From positions 7,587,501 to 7,651,500 of the forward strand of contig NZ_JAUSVA010000002.1 of NCBI RefSeq assembly GCF_030813695.1: 64,000 nucleotides of DNA, written 5' to 3'. Origin of the DNA: Kitasatospora herbaricolor. Its GTDB lineage: Bacteria > Actinomycetota > Actinomycetes > Streptomycetales > Streptomycetaceae. Positions within the stretch are counted from its first letter, which is position 1. Each line of letters starts with the position of its first letter. Below are positions 54,632 to 63,628 of the stretch, piece after piece. The translations under genes were made by a program, and so were the position numbers. The notes under the pieces are model-generated. The model saw nothing but the letters and a program-made list of their open reading frames with translations, was not told the origin of the DNA and searched no databases.

Positions 54632-57067
54632 TTGCCCGACGAGGTTGTGCCCACGGCCGCACCGGCCGCCCCCGAGAACGAGCCCGCGCCCGCGGGGGCC
54701 GCCCCGGCACGCCCGGCCGCACCCTCGCCTCGACCGGTGGCGCCGGCCGCCCGCCCGACCTCGGCGAGCGGCATGCGGGCCCGGCTGGCCCGGCTCGGCG
54801 GCCAGCGCAGCACGGTGCTCAACCCGGTGCTGGAGCCGCTCTTCCGCAGCATCCGGGCCAACGACCCGAAGGCCGACCCGGCCCTGCTGCGGGACATCGA
54901 GCGGGCCTACGCGGTGGCCGAGAAGTGGCACCGCGGGCAGAAGCGCAAGAGCGGCGACCCGTACATCACCCACCCGCTGGCCGTCTCCACCATCCTGGCC
55001 GAGCTGGGCATGGACGCCGCGACGCTGATGGCCGGGCTGCTGCACGACACCGTCGAGGACACCGACTACGGCCTGGAGACCCTGCGCAAGGACTTCGGCG
55101 ACTCGGTGGCCCTGCTGGTCGACGGCGTCACCAAGCTCGACCGGGTGAAGTTCGGCGAGGCCGCGCAGGCCGAGACGGTCCGCAAGATGGTCGTGGCGAT
55201 GGCCAAGGACCCGCGGGTCCTGGTGATCAAGCTCGCCGACCGGCTGCACAACATGCGCACCATGCGCTACCTCAAGCGGGAGAAGCAGGAGGCGAAGGCC
55301 CGCGAGACGCTGGAGATCTACGCCCCGCTGGCGCACCGCCTGGGCATGAACACCATCAAGTGGGAGCTGGAGGACCTCGCCTTCGCGATCCTCTACCCCA
55401 AGATGTACGACGAGATCGTGCGGCTGGTCGCCGAGCGCGCCCCCAAGCGGGACGAGTACCTGGCCACCGTCATCGACCAGGTGCAGGGCGACCTGCGCGG
55501 CGCGCGGATCACCGCCTCCGTCACCGGCCGGCCGAAGCACTACTACTCGGTCTACCAGAAGATGATCGTGCGGGGCCGCGACTTCGCCGAGATCTACGAC
55601 CTGGTGGGCATCCGGGTCCTGGTCGACACCGTCCGCGACTGCTACGCGGCGCTGGGCACCATCCACGCGCGGTGGAACCCGGTGCCGGGGCGGTTCAAGG
55701 ACTACATCGCGATGCCCAAGTTCAACATGTACCAGTCGCTGCACACCACGGTGATCGGCCCCGGCGGCAAGCCCGTCGAGCTGCAGATCCGGACCTTCGA
55801 CATGCACCGGCGGGCCGAGTACGGCATCGCGGCGCACTGGAAGTACAAGCAGCGCGCGGTGGCCGGCGCCTCCAAGGTGCGCACCGACACGCCCTCGCAG
55901 ACCCGCAAGGACGACAAGGCCGGCGCCGTCAACGAGATGGCCTGGCTGCGTCAGCTGCTGGACTGGCAGAAGGAGACCGAGGACCCGAGCGAGTTCCTGG
56001 AGTCGCTGCGCTTCGACCTCTCCAACAACGAGGTCTTCGTCTTCACCCCCAAGGGCGACGTGATAGCGCTGCCCGCGCAGGCCACGCCGGTGGACTTCGC
56101 CTTCGCGGTGCACACCGAGGTCGGGTACCGCTGCATAGGGGCCCGGGTCAACGGCCGGCTGGTGCCGCTGGAGTCCACCCTGGAGAACGGTGACACCGTC
56201 GAGGTGTTCACCTCCAAGGCGGAGAACGCCGGACCCTCCCGGGACTGGCTGGGCTTCGTCAAGTCCCCGCGCGCCCGCAACAAGATCAAGGCCTGGTTCT
56301 CCAAGGAGCGCCGCGAGGAGGCGATCGAGCAGGGCAAGGAGGCCATCGCCCGCGCGATGCGCAAGCAGGGGCTGCCGATCCAGCGGATCCTCACCGGGGA
56401 CTCGCTGGTCACGCTGGCGCACGAGATGCGCTACCCCGACATCTCCTCGCTGTACGCGGCGATCGGCGAGGGCCACGTCTCGGCCCAGAACATCGTCCAG
56501 AAGCTGGTGCAGGCGCTCGGCGGCGAGGAGGGCGCCACCGAGGACCTCGCCGAGACGGCCACCCCGACGCACGACGGCGGCCGCACCATGCGGCGCCGGG
56601 CCAAGGGCGACCCGGGCATCATCGTGAAGGGCGTGGAGGACCTCTGGGTCAAGCTCGCGCGCTGCTGCACCCCGGTGCCCGGCGACCCGATCGTCGGCTT
56701 CGTGACCCGGGGCAACGGCGTCTCGGTGCACCGCGCGGACTGCGTCAACGTGGAGTCGCTGAGCCAGCAGCCCGAGCGGATGATCGAGGTCGAGTGGGCG
56801 GCCACCCAGTCCTCGGTGTTCCTGGTCGCCATCCAGGTCGAGGCGCTGGACCGCTCGCGGCTGCTCTCGGACGTCACCCGGGTGCTGTCCGACCAGCACG
56901 TCAACATCCTGTCGGCGGCGGTGCAGACCTCCCGCGACCGGGTGGCGATGAGCCGCTTCACCTTCGAGATGGGTGACCCCAAGCACCTGGGGCACGTGCT
57001 GAAGGCCGTCCGCGGCGTCGAGGGCGTCTACGACGTCTACCGGGTCACCTCGGCCCGCAACAAGTAG
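54632..57067 (+). CDS. rel: Bifunctional (p)ppGpp synthetase/hydrolase
   Basis: Makes and destroys (p)ppGpp, the stringent response alarmone. The 811-residue product has the HD hydrolase domain (HDTVED near residue 137), the synthetase domain with the RxKD motif (RFKD near residue 355, typical of bifunctional Rel rather than the synthase-only RelA), TGS (VFVFTPKGDVIALP near residue 468), the helical/zinc-finger region with RCCTPVPGD, and a C-terminal ACT domain (near residues 730-811). I start it at TTG 54632 because GAGGAG lies 5 bases before it and the homologous N-terminus (LPDEVVP) begins there. The first ~45 residues are Pro/Ala-rich. It has its own promoter after the apt terminator. Confidence 0.96.
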   Translation: MPDEVVPTAAPAAPENEPAPAGAAPARPAAPSPRPVAPAARPTSASGMRARLARLGGQRSTVLNPVLEPLFRSIRANDPKADPALLRDIERAYAVAEKWHRGQKRKSGDPYITHPLAVSTILAELGMDAATLMAGLLHDTVEDTDYGLETLRKDFGDSVALLVDGVTKLDRVKFGEAAQAETVRKMVVAMAKDPRVLVIKLADRLHNMRTMRYLKREKQEAKARETLEIYAPLAHRLGMNTIKWELEDLAFAILYPKMYDEIVRLVAERAPKRDEYLATVIDQVQGDLRGARITASVTGRPKHYYSVYQKMIVRGRDFAEIYDLVGIRVLVDTVRDCYAALGTIHARWNPVPGRFKDYIAMPKFNMYQSLHTTVIGPGGKPVELQIRTFDMHRRAEYGIAAHWKYKQRAVAGASKVRTDTPSQTRKDDKAGAVNEMAWLRQLLDWQKETEDPSEFLESLRFDLSNNEVFVFTPKGDVIALPAQATPVDFAFAVHTEVGYRCIGARVNGRLVPLESTLENGDTVEVFTSKAENAGPSRDWLGFVKSPRARNKIKAWFSKERREEAIEQGKEAIARAMRKQGLPIQRILTGDSLVTLAHEMRYPDISSLYAAIGEGHVSAQNIVQKLVQALGGEEGATEDLAETATPTHDGGRTMRRRAKGDPGIIVKGVEDLWVKLARCCTPVPGDPIVGFVTRGNGVSVHRADCVNVESLSQQPERMIEVEWAATQSSVFLVAIQVEALDRSRLLSDVTRVLSDQHVNILSAAVQTSRDRVAMSRFTFEMGDPKHLGHVLKAVRGVEGVYDVYRVTSARNK

Positions 57068-57074
57068 GCGGCGA

Positions 57075-57118
57075 CGCAGGAGGGGCCCCACCGCCGCGGC
57101 GGTGGGGCCCCTCCTGCG
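57075..57118. terminator. Perfect 44-bp palindrome, bidirectional terminator
   Basis: A perfect 22-bp arm (57075-57096) and its exact complement (57097-57118), with no unpaired loop. It sits between rel and the converging DUF349 gene, as a two-way terminator. Confidence 0.75.
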
Positions 57119-57132
57119 CGGAGCGCGGCGGA

Positions 57133-58362
57133 TCAGCCGCTGAACTCCTCCAGGCTCTTCTGGGCCTGGTCGAGCAGCGTCTGCAGGCCCGCCAGCTCGC
57201 CCTCCAGCTTGGCCACCCGGGAGGCGTTGCCGGCCGCGCGGGCCTTCTCCAGGTCGGCGTTCAGCTTGTCGGCCTTGCCCTGGAGCAGACCGGCCATGCC
57301 GGCCGCGCGGGCCTTGGCCTCCGGGTTGGAGCGCTGCCACTCGGCGTCCTCGGCCTCGCGGATCGCCCGCTCGACCGCGCCCAGACGGCCGTCCAGCTTC
57401 GGGCGGGCGTCGCGCGGGACGTGGCCGATGGCCTCCCAGCGCTCGCTGATGTCGCGCAGCGCCGCCTTGGCCGCCTTGAGGTCACCGATCGGCAGCAGCG
57501 TCTCCGCCTCGGTCGCGAGGACCTCCTTGAGCTTCTGGTTCTCGACCTGCTCGGCGTCGCGCTCGCTGAACACGGCGGAGCGGGCCTGGAAGAAGACGTC
57601 CTGCGCGCCGCGGAACCGCGCCCACAGCTCGTCCTCGATGTCGCGCTGGGCGCGGCCGGCGGCCTTCCAGCGGGTCATCAGGTCGCGGTACTTGGCCGCG
57701 GTGTCGCCCCACTCGGTCGAGCCGGAGAGCGCCTCGGCCTCGGCGACCAGCTTCTCCTTGGCCGCGCGGGCGTGGTCACGCTCGGCGTCCAGGGTCGCGA
57801 AGTGCGCCTTGCGGTGCTTGGAGAAGACCGACCGGGCGTGCGAGAAGCGGTGCCACAGCTCGTCGTCGCTCTTGCGGTCCAGGCGCGGCAGCGCCTTCCA
57901 GGTGTCCACCAGGGCGCGCAGCCGGTCGCCGGCCTCCCGCCACTGGGTGGACTCGGCGAGCTGCTCGGCCTCGGCGACCAGCTTGTCCTTGGCGGCGCGG
58001 GTCTCGTCCTGTGCCTTGGCACGGGCGGCCTTGCGCTCCTCACGGCGGGTCTCGATGTCGGCACCCAGCGCGTCCAGGCGCTTGGCCAGCGCGTCCAGGT
58101 CACCCACCGCGTGCGCCTCGACGACCTGGGCACGCAGGTGCTCCAGGGCCGCCTGGGCGTCCTTGGCCGCAAGGTCGGTGGTCCGTACCCGCTTCTCCAG
58201 CAGGCCGATCTCCACGGCGATGCCCTGGTACTTGCGCTCGAAGTAGGCGAGGGCCTCCTCGGGGGAGCCGGCCTGCCAGGAGCCGACGACGCGTTCGCCG
58301 TCCGCCGTCCTGACATAGACGGTCCCCTGCTCGTCGACACGGCCCCACGGGTCGCTGCTCAT
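57133..58362 (-). CDS. DUF349 repeat protein
   Basis: A 409-residue soluble, highly charged helical protein. DUF349 helical repeats appear as units such as WREAGDRLRALVDTWKAL and WGDTAAKYRDLMTRWKAAG, each with a conserved Trp-x(2-3)-(A/G)-x(5-8)-W pattern. An N-terminal domain (RVDEQGTVYVRTADGERVVG) precedes them and a coiled-coil C-terminus (ADLEKARAAGNASRVAKLEGELAGL) follows. The function is not established. The ATG at 58362 has GGAGG at 7 bases. It is convergent with rel. Confidence 0.85.
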   Translation of the reverse strand: MSSDPWGRVDEQGTVYVRTADGERVVGSWQAGSPEEALAYFERKYQGIAVEIGLLEKRVRTTDLAAKDAQAALEHLRAQVVEAHAVGDLDALAKRLDALGADIETRREERKAARAKAQDETRAAKDKLVAEAEQLAESTQWREAGDRLRALVDTWKALPRLDRKSDDELWHRFSHARSVFSKHRKAHFATLDAERDHARAAKEKLVAEAEALSGSTEWGDTAAKYRDLMTRWKAAGRAQRDIEDELWARFRGAQDVFFQARSAVFSERDAEQVENQKLKEVLATEAETLLPIGDLKAAKAALRDISERWEAIGHVPRDARPKLDGRLGAVERAIREAEDAEWQRSNPEAKARAAGMAGLLQGKADKLNADLEKARAAGNASRVAKLEGELAGLQTLLDQAQKSLEEFSG

Positions 58363-58624
58363 AGCGCGTCCTCCACATGACGTCGCGCCCGCGCCGGGGC
58401 GGCACGCGTCCGTCGTCCACAGTTGATGTGCGGCGGACCGATGAGTCCGCCGTCCCGTCCGTCGTGTACTGATGCCGAGGGTGACGGCCGACGGGTCTGG
58501 GCACCCTATACAACGCCAACATAGGCGACCGGGGCGGGTGCTGTCCGCATACCCGGCCGGGCGATTTCGTCCACGCGCCGCGCGGCGGTCCCCGCAGGGT
58601 ACCGGCCGCGCGGCACGCAATGGA

Positions 58625-59443
58625 TCAACCCTTCGCGGTGACCACCGAGTTGAGGGTGACGTCGGCCATCGGCGCGCCGTCCGAGCCACCGTCCAGGGTG
58701 CCCGCCGCGGCGATCTTCTGGAGGGTGTCCAGGCCGCCGGTGATCTTGCCGAACGGGGTGTAGTTCGGCGGCAGCTGGGTGTCCTTGTAGACCAGGAAGA
58801 ACTGGCTGCCGTTGGTCCCCGCGCCGGCGTTGGCCATCGCCACGGTGCCCGCCGGGTAGGTGGCGCCGGTCAGGTTCTCGTCGGCGAACTTGTAGCCCGG
58901 GCCGCCGGATCCGCTGCCGGTCGGGTCGCCGCACTGCAGCACGAAGATGCCGTCGGTGGTGAGCCGGTGGCACTTCACGTGGTCGAAGTACTGCTCCCCG
59001 GAGAGGAACGCGAAGGAGTTGACGGTGTGCGGCGCCTTGGCGGCGTCCAGCGCGATCGTCACCTTGCCGCAGTTGGTGTCCAGGGTCGCGGTGTACGCGG
59101 CCTTGGTGTCGACCGTCAGGGCCGGCTCGGCCGTCCACTGCTTGCCGCCCGGCTTGCCGTCCGCCGGGGCGGCGCAGCCCTCGACGGGCTTGCGGGTCGG
59201 CGCGGCCGTCGGGTCGGCGACGGTCGGGGTGGGGGCGGCCTGGGCCGTCTTGTCCTTCTTGTCGCCCGAGTCGAACGCCCCGCCGATCACGGCGCCGCCG
59301 CCGGCGAGCACGACGACCGCGAGCGCGGCGCCGACGACGGTGTTGCGACGACGGGCCTTCTTCTGGGCCTCGGCCCGGCGCTCGGCCTGACGCTCGTACT
59401 TCTCGCGGGCGAGCTGCCGCCGCCGCTGTTCGCTGGTGACCAC
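58625..59443 (-). CDS. Membrane-anchored cyclophilin-type peptidyl-prolyl isomerase
   Basis: Speeds up cis-trans change at proline bonds, here outside the membrane. The 272-residue product has a basic, coiled cytoplasmic start (SEQRRRQLAREKYERQAERR), one membrane helix (residues ~35-55), an Ala/Pro linker and the cyclophilin domain. The motifs are HRLTTDGIFVLQCGDPTG (normally FMIQGGD) and NGSQFFLVYKD. A Cys replaces Gly in QCGD, which is common in actinobacteria. It reads on the minus strand from the GTG at 59443 (MVTSEQ). It is in the same direction as DUF349 but about 260 bp away. Confidence 0.9.
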   Translation of the reverse strand: MVTSEQRRRQLAREKYERQAERRAEAQKKARRRNTVVGAALAVVVLAGGGAVIGGAFDSGDKKDKTAQAAPTPTVADPTAAPTRKPVEGCAAPADGKPGGKQWTAEPALTVDTKAAYTATLDTNCGKVTIALDAAKAPHTVNSFAFLSGEQYFDHVKCHRLTTDGIFVLQCGDPTGSGSGGPGYKFADENLTGATYPAGTVAMANAGAGTNGSQFFLVYKDTQLPPNYTPFGKITGGLDTLQKIAAAGTLDGGSDGAPMADVTLNSVVTAKG

Positions 59444-59753
59444 CGGCCGTGTCTCCTACATATGCGCTGTGGGCCCCCCGCCCACTGGCGGACGAGGAGG
59501 GACTCTGGGTTGCTGTGGCTGAGGGTGCCGCCTGCGGATCATCGCACCCATTGGCGGCCAAGTGTAGGGACCTCGCGTGTAAGACGGAGGTGAGGCGCCG
59601 CCGCCCGCCCCGTCGGCGCGGCCCGGGTGGTCCGTGGACGAGCCGGGGCGGCGGCGCCTATCTGGTTCGCAACCGGTGCCGCGGCGCCGGTAGGCTGCAT
59701 GGAGACTTGTACAGAAGCGCCATCCGACCGACGGCCGACCACAGAGGACTCGC
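59444..59753. promoter_or_regulatory. Divergent promoter region, cyclophilin / MBL hydrolase
   Basis: A gap of 310 bp. A minus-strand TACACT (59561-59566) may be the -10 of the cyclophilin gene, and a plus-strand TAGGCT near 59692 the -10 of the MBL gene. No inverted repeat or gene is seen. Confidence 0.35.
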
Positions 59754-60461
59754 GTGTTCATCGCCGGATTCCCCGCGGGAGCCTGGGGCACCAACTGCTA
59801 CCTGGTCGCGCCCGCTCCCGGTGAGGAGTGCGTGATCGTCGACCCGGGCCACGAGGCCACCCAGGGCGTCGAGGACCTCATCCGCGAGCACCGGCTGAAG
59901 CCGGTCGCGGTCGTCCTCACCCACGGGCACATCGACCACGTCGCCTCCGTGGTCCCGGTCTGCGGCGCCCGCGGCGTCCCGGCCTGGATCCACCCCGAGG
60001 ACCGCTACATGCTGGCGGACCCGGAGCGGGCGCTCGGCCGTTCGCTCGGACAGCAGCTGATGGGCTCCATCACCGTCGGCGAGCCCGACGACGTCCGCGA
60101 GCTCAAGGACGGCAGCGTCCTCGACCTGGCCGGGCTGCAGCTCACCGTCGACCACGCCCCGGGCCTTACCAAGGGGTCGGTGACCTTCAGGACGCCGGCG
60201 GCAGCGGACCTCCCTCCGGTGCTGTTCTCGGGCGACCTGCTCTTCGCCGGCTCCATCGGGCGCACGGACCTCCCGGGCGGCGACGGCGACGCGATCATGC
60301 GCTCGCTGGCCCGGGTCTGCCTGCCCCTCGACGACGCCACCGTGGTCCTCTCCGGCCACGGCACCCAGACCACCATCGGCCGCGAGCGCGCCACCAACCC
60401 CTACCTCCAGCAGGCAGCCGGTGCGCAGGGCGCGCCCGGCTTCCCGCGACGAGGAATGTGA
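59754..60461 (+). CDS. MBL-fold metallo-hydrolase (glyoxalase II-like)
   Basis: A zinc-dependent hydrolase, probably acting on a thioester. The 235-residue product has the THGHIDH metal motif (residues 56-62), further His/Asp ligands in VDHAPGLTKGS, FSGDLLFAGSIGRTDL and SGHGTQTTIGRE, and the layout of glyoxalase II-like hydrolases. The native substrate is unknown; glutathione is not expected in this lineage, so mycothiol thioesters are possible. The GTG at 59754 is used. Its stop overlaps the GTG at 60458, an alternative start of hisS. Confidence 0.88.
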   Translation: MFIAGFPAGAWGTNCYLVAPAPGEECVIVDPGHEATQGVEDLIREHRLKPVAVVLTHGHIDHVASVVPVCGARGVPAWIHPEDRYMLADPERALGRSLGQQLMGSITVGEPDDVRELKDGSVLDLAGLQLTVDHAPGLTKGSVTFRTPAAADLPPVLFSGDLLFAGSIGRTDLPGGDGDAIMRSLARVCLPLDDATVVLSGHGTQTTIGRERATNPYLQQAAGAQGAPGFPRRGM

Positions 60462-60472
60462 CGGAAGAGAAG

Positions 60473-61735
60473 TTGAGCACCTTCACCGCCCCCAAGGGCA
60501 CCTACGACCTGCTGCCGCCGAGCTCCGCGACCTACCTGGCGATCCGCGAGCGCCTCTCCGCGCCGCTGCGCCGGGCCGGCTACGGCTACATCGAGACCCC
60601 GGTCTTCGAGGACGTCAAGCTCTTCTCCCGCGGTGTCGGCGAGTCCACCGACATCGTCAACAAGGAGATGTACACCCTCACCACCAAGGGCGGCGACGAG
60701 CTCGCGCTGCGCCCCGAGGGCACCGCCTCCGTCGTCCGGGCGGCCCTCCAGGCCAACCTGCACAAGCTCGGCAACCTGCCGGTCAAGCTCTGGTACTCCG
60801 GCTCCTTCTACCGCTACGAGCGGGCCCAGAAGGGCCGCTACCGCCAGTTCGCCCAGATCGGCGCCGAGGCGATCGGCACCGAGGACCCGGCGCTCGACGC
60901 CGAGGTGATCATCCTCGCCGACGACGCCTTCCGCTCGCTCGGCCTGCGCGACTACTCGCTGCTGCTCAACAGCCTCGGCGACAAGCAGTGCCGCCCGGTC
61001 TACCGCGCCGCCCTGGTCGAGTTCCTGGACGGCCTGGACCTCGACGAGGACACCCGCCGCCGGGCCGGCATCAACCCGCTGCGCGTGCTGGACGACAAGC
61101 GCGAGAGCGTGCAGGCCCAGCTGACCGACGCGCCCAAGCTGCGCGACTTCCTCTGCGAGGACTGCAAGGCCTACGACGAGCAGGTCCGCGAGCTGCTCAC
61201 CGCCGCCGGCGTCGCCTTCGTGGACGACCCCAAGCTGGTCCGCGGCCTGGACTACTACACCCGCACCACCTTCGAGTTCGTGCACAACGGCCTCGGCGCC
61301 CAGTCCGCGATCGGCGGCGGCGGCCGCTACGACGGCCTCTCCGAGATGCTCGGCGGCCCCGCGCTGCCGTCCGTCGGCTGGGGCCTCGGCGTGGACCGCA
61401 CCTTCCTGGCGATGGAGGCCGAGGGCATCGTCCTCGACCTGCCCGCCACCACCTCCGTCTACGCCGTCGCGCTCGGCGAGGAGGCCAAGAACGTCCTGTT
61501 CGCCAAGGTCGTCGAGCTGCGCCGGGCCGGCGTCGCCACCGACCTGGCGTTCGGCGTCAAGGGCATCAAGAACGCCATGAAGTCCGCCGACCGCTCCGGC
61601 GCCCGCTTCGCACTGATCGCGGGCGACCGCGACCTCGCCGAAGGCGTCGTCCAGCTCAAGGACATGACCACCGGCGAGCAGAACCCCGTCGCCCTGGACG
61701 CACTCGTCACCACCCTGAAGGAGAAGCAGCAGTGA
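60473..61735 (+). CDS. hisS: Histidyl-tRNA synthetase
   Basis: Class II synthetase that charges tRNA-His. The 420-residue product has motif 1 (TPVFEDVKLFSRGVG), motif 2 (WYSGSFYRYERAQKGRYRQF), the HisA-specific RGLDYYTRTTFEF, GGGGRYDGL and a C-terminal anticodon domain (SVYAVALGEEAKNVLF). I start at TTG 60473 because the protein begins STFTAPKGTYDLLPP in the family and GGAAGAG lies upstream; a GTG at 60458 adds five residues and overlaps the MBL gene. Its stop overlaps aspS by 4 bp. Confidence 0.96.
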   Translation: MSTFTAPKGTYDLLPPSSATYLAIRERLSAPLRRAGYGYIETPVFEDVKLFSRGVGESTDIVNKEMYTLTTKGGDELALRPEGTASVVRAALQANLHKLGNLPVKLWYSGSFYRYERAQKGRYRQFAQIGAEAIGTEDPALDAEVIILADDAFRSLGLRDYSLLLNSLGDKQCRPVYRAALVEFLDGLDLDEDTRRRAGINPLRVLDDKRESVQAQLTDAPKLRDFLCEDCKAYDEQVRELLTAAGVAFVDDPKLVRGLDYYTRTTFEFVHNGLGAQSAIGGGGRYDGLSEMLGGPALPSVGWGLGVDRTFLAMEAEGIVLDLPATTSVYAVALGEEAKNVLFAKVVELRRAGVATDLAFGVKGIKNAMKSADRSGARFALIAGDRDLAEGVVQLKDMTTGEQNPVALDALVTTLKEKQQ

Positions 61736-63528
61736 TCCGCACGCACGACGCGGGCACGCTCCGCGCGGAGCACGCCGGCACCACCATCACCCTGGCCGGC
61801 TGGGTCGCCCGCCGCCGCGACCACGGCGGCGTCGCCTTCATCGACCTGCGCGACGCCTCCGGCACCGTGCAGATCGTGGTGCGCGACCTGGACTCCGTGC
61901 ACGGCCTGCGCGCCGAGTACTGCGTCAAGGTCACCGGCGACGTCCGGATCCGCCCCGAGGGCAACGAGAACACCGAGATCGCGACCGGCGCCGTCGAGGT
62001 CGTCGTCAGCGAGATCGAGGTGCTCTCCGAGGCCGCCCCGCTGCCCTTCCCGGTCGCCGAGTACGAGCCGGGCACGGTCAACGAGGAGGTCCGCCTCCGG
62101 TACCGCTACCTGGACCTGCGCCGCGAGGGCCCGGCCCGCGCGCTGCGCCTGCGCTCCAAGGTCAACCACGTCATCCGCACGGTGATGGAGGAGAACGGCT
62201 TCCTCGACATCGAGACGCCGTACCTCACCCGCTCCACCCCCGAGGGCGCCCGCGACTTCCTCGTCCCGGTCCGCCTGCAGCCGGGGCACTGGTACGCCCT
62301 GCCGCAGTCGCCGCAGCTGTTCAAGCAGCTGCTGATGGTGGCCGGGATGGAGAAGTACTACCAGATCGCCCGCTGCTTCCGGGACGAGGACTTCCGCGCC
62401 GACCGGCAGCCGGAGTTCACCCAGCTGGACATCGAGGCCTCCTTCGTCGACCAGGAGGACATCCTGGCCCTGGGCGAGAAGACCGTCGCCGCCATCTGGC
62501 GCGAGGTGCACGGGTACGAGATCCCGAACCCGCTGCCCCGGATGACCTACGCGGACGCCATGAACCGCTACGGCTCCGACAAGCCGGACGTCCGCTTCGG
62601 CCAGGAACTCACCGACCTCACCGAGTACTTCAAGGGCACCGAGTTCCGGGTCTTCCAGGCCCCGTACGTCGGCGCGGTCGTCATGCCCGGCGGCGCCTCG
62701 CAGCCGCGCAAGCAGCTCGACGCCTGGCAGGACTGGGCCAAGGCGCGCGGCGCCCGCGGTCTCGCGTACGTCGTCATCGACGCCGAGACCGGCGAGCTGC
62801 GCGGCCCGGTCGCCAAGAACCTCAGCGAGGAGCACCTGGCCGGCCTCGCCGCCGCCGCCGGGGCGAAGAACGGTGACGCGATCTTCTTCGCGGCCGGCAG
62901 GAAGACCGCCTCGCAGGAGCTGCTCGGCGCGGCCCGCCTGGAGATCGGCCGCCGCTGCGACCTGATCGACGAGTCGCAGTGGGCCTTCCTCTGGGTGGTC
63001 GACTTCCCGATGTTCGAGCCGATCGAGGACGACAAGGGGCAGTTCCAGGGCTGGCACGCCGTCCACCACCCCTTCACCGCGCCGACCGCCGAGTCGCTCG
63101 CCACCTTCGACACCGACCCGGGCAGCGCGCTCTCCAACGCGTACGACCTGGTGCTCAACGGCTCGGAGCTGGGCGGCGGTTCGATCCGTATCCACCAGCG
63201 CGACGTGCAGAAGCGGGCGTTCGACGCGATCGGCCTCTCCGAGGAGGAGGCGCAGTCGCAGTTCGGCTTCCTGCTCGACGCCTTCAACTACGGCCCGCCG
63301 CCGCACGGCGGGGTCGCCTTCGGCCTGGACCGCATCGTCACGCTGCTGGGCGGGTACGACACCATCCGGGACGTCATCGCGTTCCCGAAGACGTCCACCG
63401 GCGGTGACCCGCTGACCGGTGCCCCCACGGCGATCACCCCGGCGCAGCGCCGCGAGGCGGGCGTCGACGCGCAGCCCAAGGTTCGTGAGGAAGCGAAGCC
63501 CAAGGGCGAGACCGAGCAGCAGGCCTGA
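61732..63528 (+). CDS. aspS: Aspartyl-tRNA synthetase
   Basis: Class IIb synthetase for tRNA-Asp (possibly also misacylating tRNA-Asn, to be judged by the presence of AsnRS elsewhere). The 598-residue product has the OB anticodon domain, motif 2 FRDEDFRADRQPEFTQLDIE, the bacterial GAD insertion (near residues 300-410) and motif 3 GVAFGLDRIV. The tail after AITPAQRREAGV is charged and variable. The GTG at 61732 overlaps the hisS stop (GTGA). It is the last gene of the MBL-hisS-aspS unit, followed by a hairpin. Confidence 0.97.
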   Translation: MIRTHDAGTLRAEHAGTTITLAGWVARRRDHGGVAFIDLRDASGTVQIVVRDLDSVHGLRAEYCVKVTGDVRIRPEGNENTEIATGAVEVVVSEIEVLSEAAPLPFPVAEYEPGTVNEEVRLRYRYLDLRREGPARALRLRSKVNHVIRTVMEENGFLDIETPYLTRSTPEGARDFLVPVRLQPGHWYALPQSPQLFKQLLMVAGMEKYYQIARCFRDEDFRADRQPEFTQLDIEASFVDQEDILALGEKTVAAIWREVHGYEIPNPLPRMTYADAMNRYGSDKPDVRFGQELTDLTEYFKGTEFRVFQAPYVGAVVMPGGASQPRKQLDAWQDWAKARGARGLAYVVIDAETGELRGPVAKNLSEEHLAGLAAAAGAKNGDAIFFAAGRKTASQELLGAARLEIGRRCDLIDESQWAFLWVVDFPMFEPIEDDKGQFQGWHAVHHPFTAPTAESLATFDTDPGSALSNAYDLVLNGSELGGGSIRIHQRDVQKRAFDAIGLSEEEAQSQFGFLLDAFNYGPPPHGGVAFGLDRIVTLLGGYDTIRDVIAFPKTSTGGDPLTGAPTAITPAQRREAGVDAQPKVREEAKPKGETEQQA

Positions 63529-63551
63529 CGCCCGGTCTGGTATACCTTCAC

Positions 63552-63592
63552 GGCCCCGGAACGGACGCGGACGACGCGTCCGGGCCGGGGCC
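63552..63592 (+). terminator. Hairpin after aspS
   Basis: A broken stem made of two perfect arms, 63552-63559 with 63585-63592 and 63563-63568 with 63576-63581, about 20 bp after the stop. Confidence 0.55.
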
Positions 63593-63628
63593 GGTCCACA
63601 ATGGCGTGCGACACCGAAGGAGCGGGGA

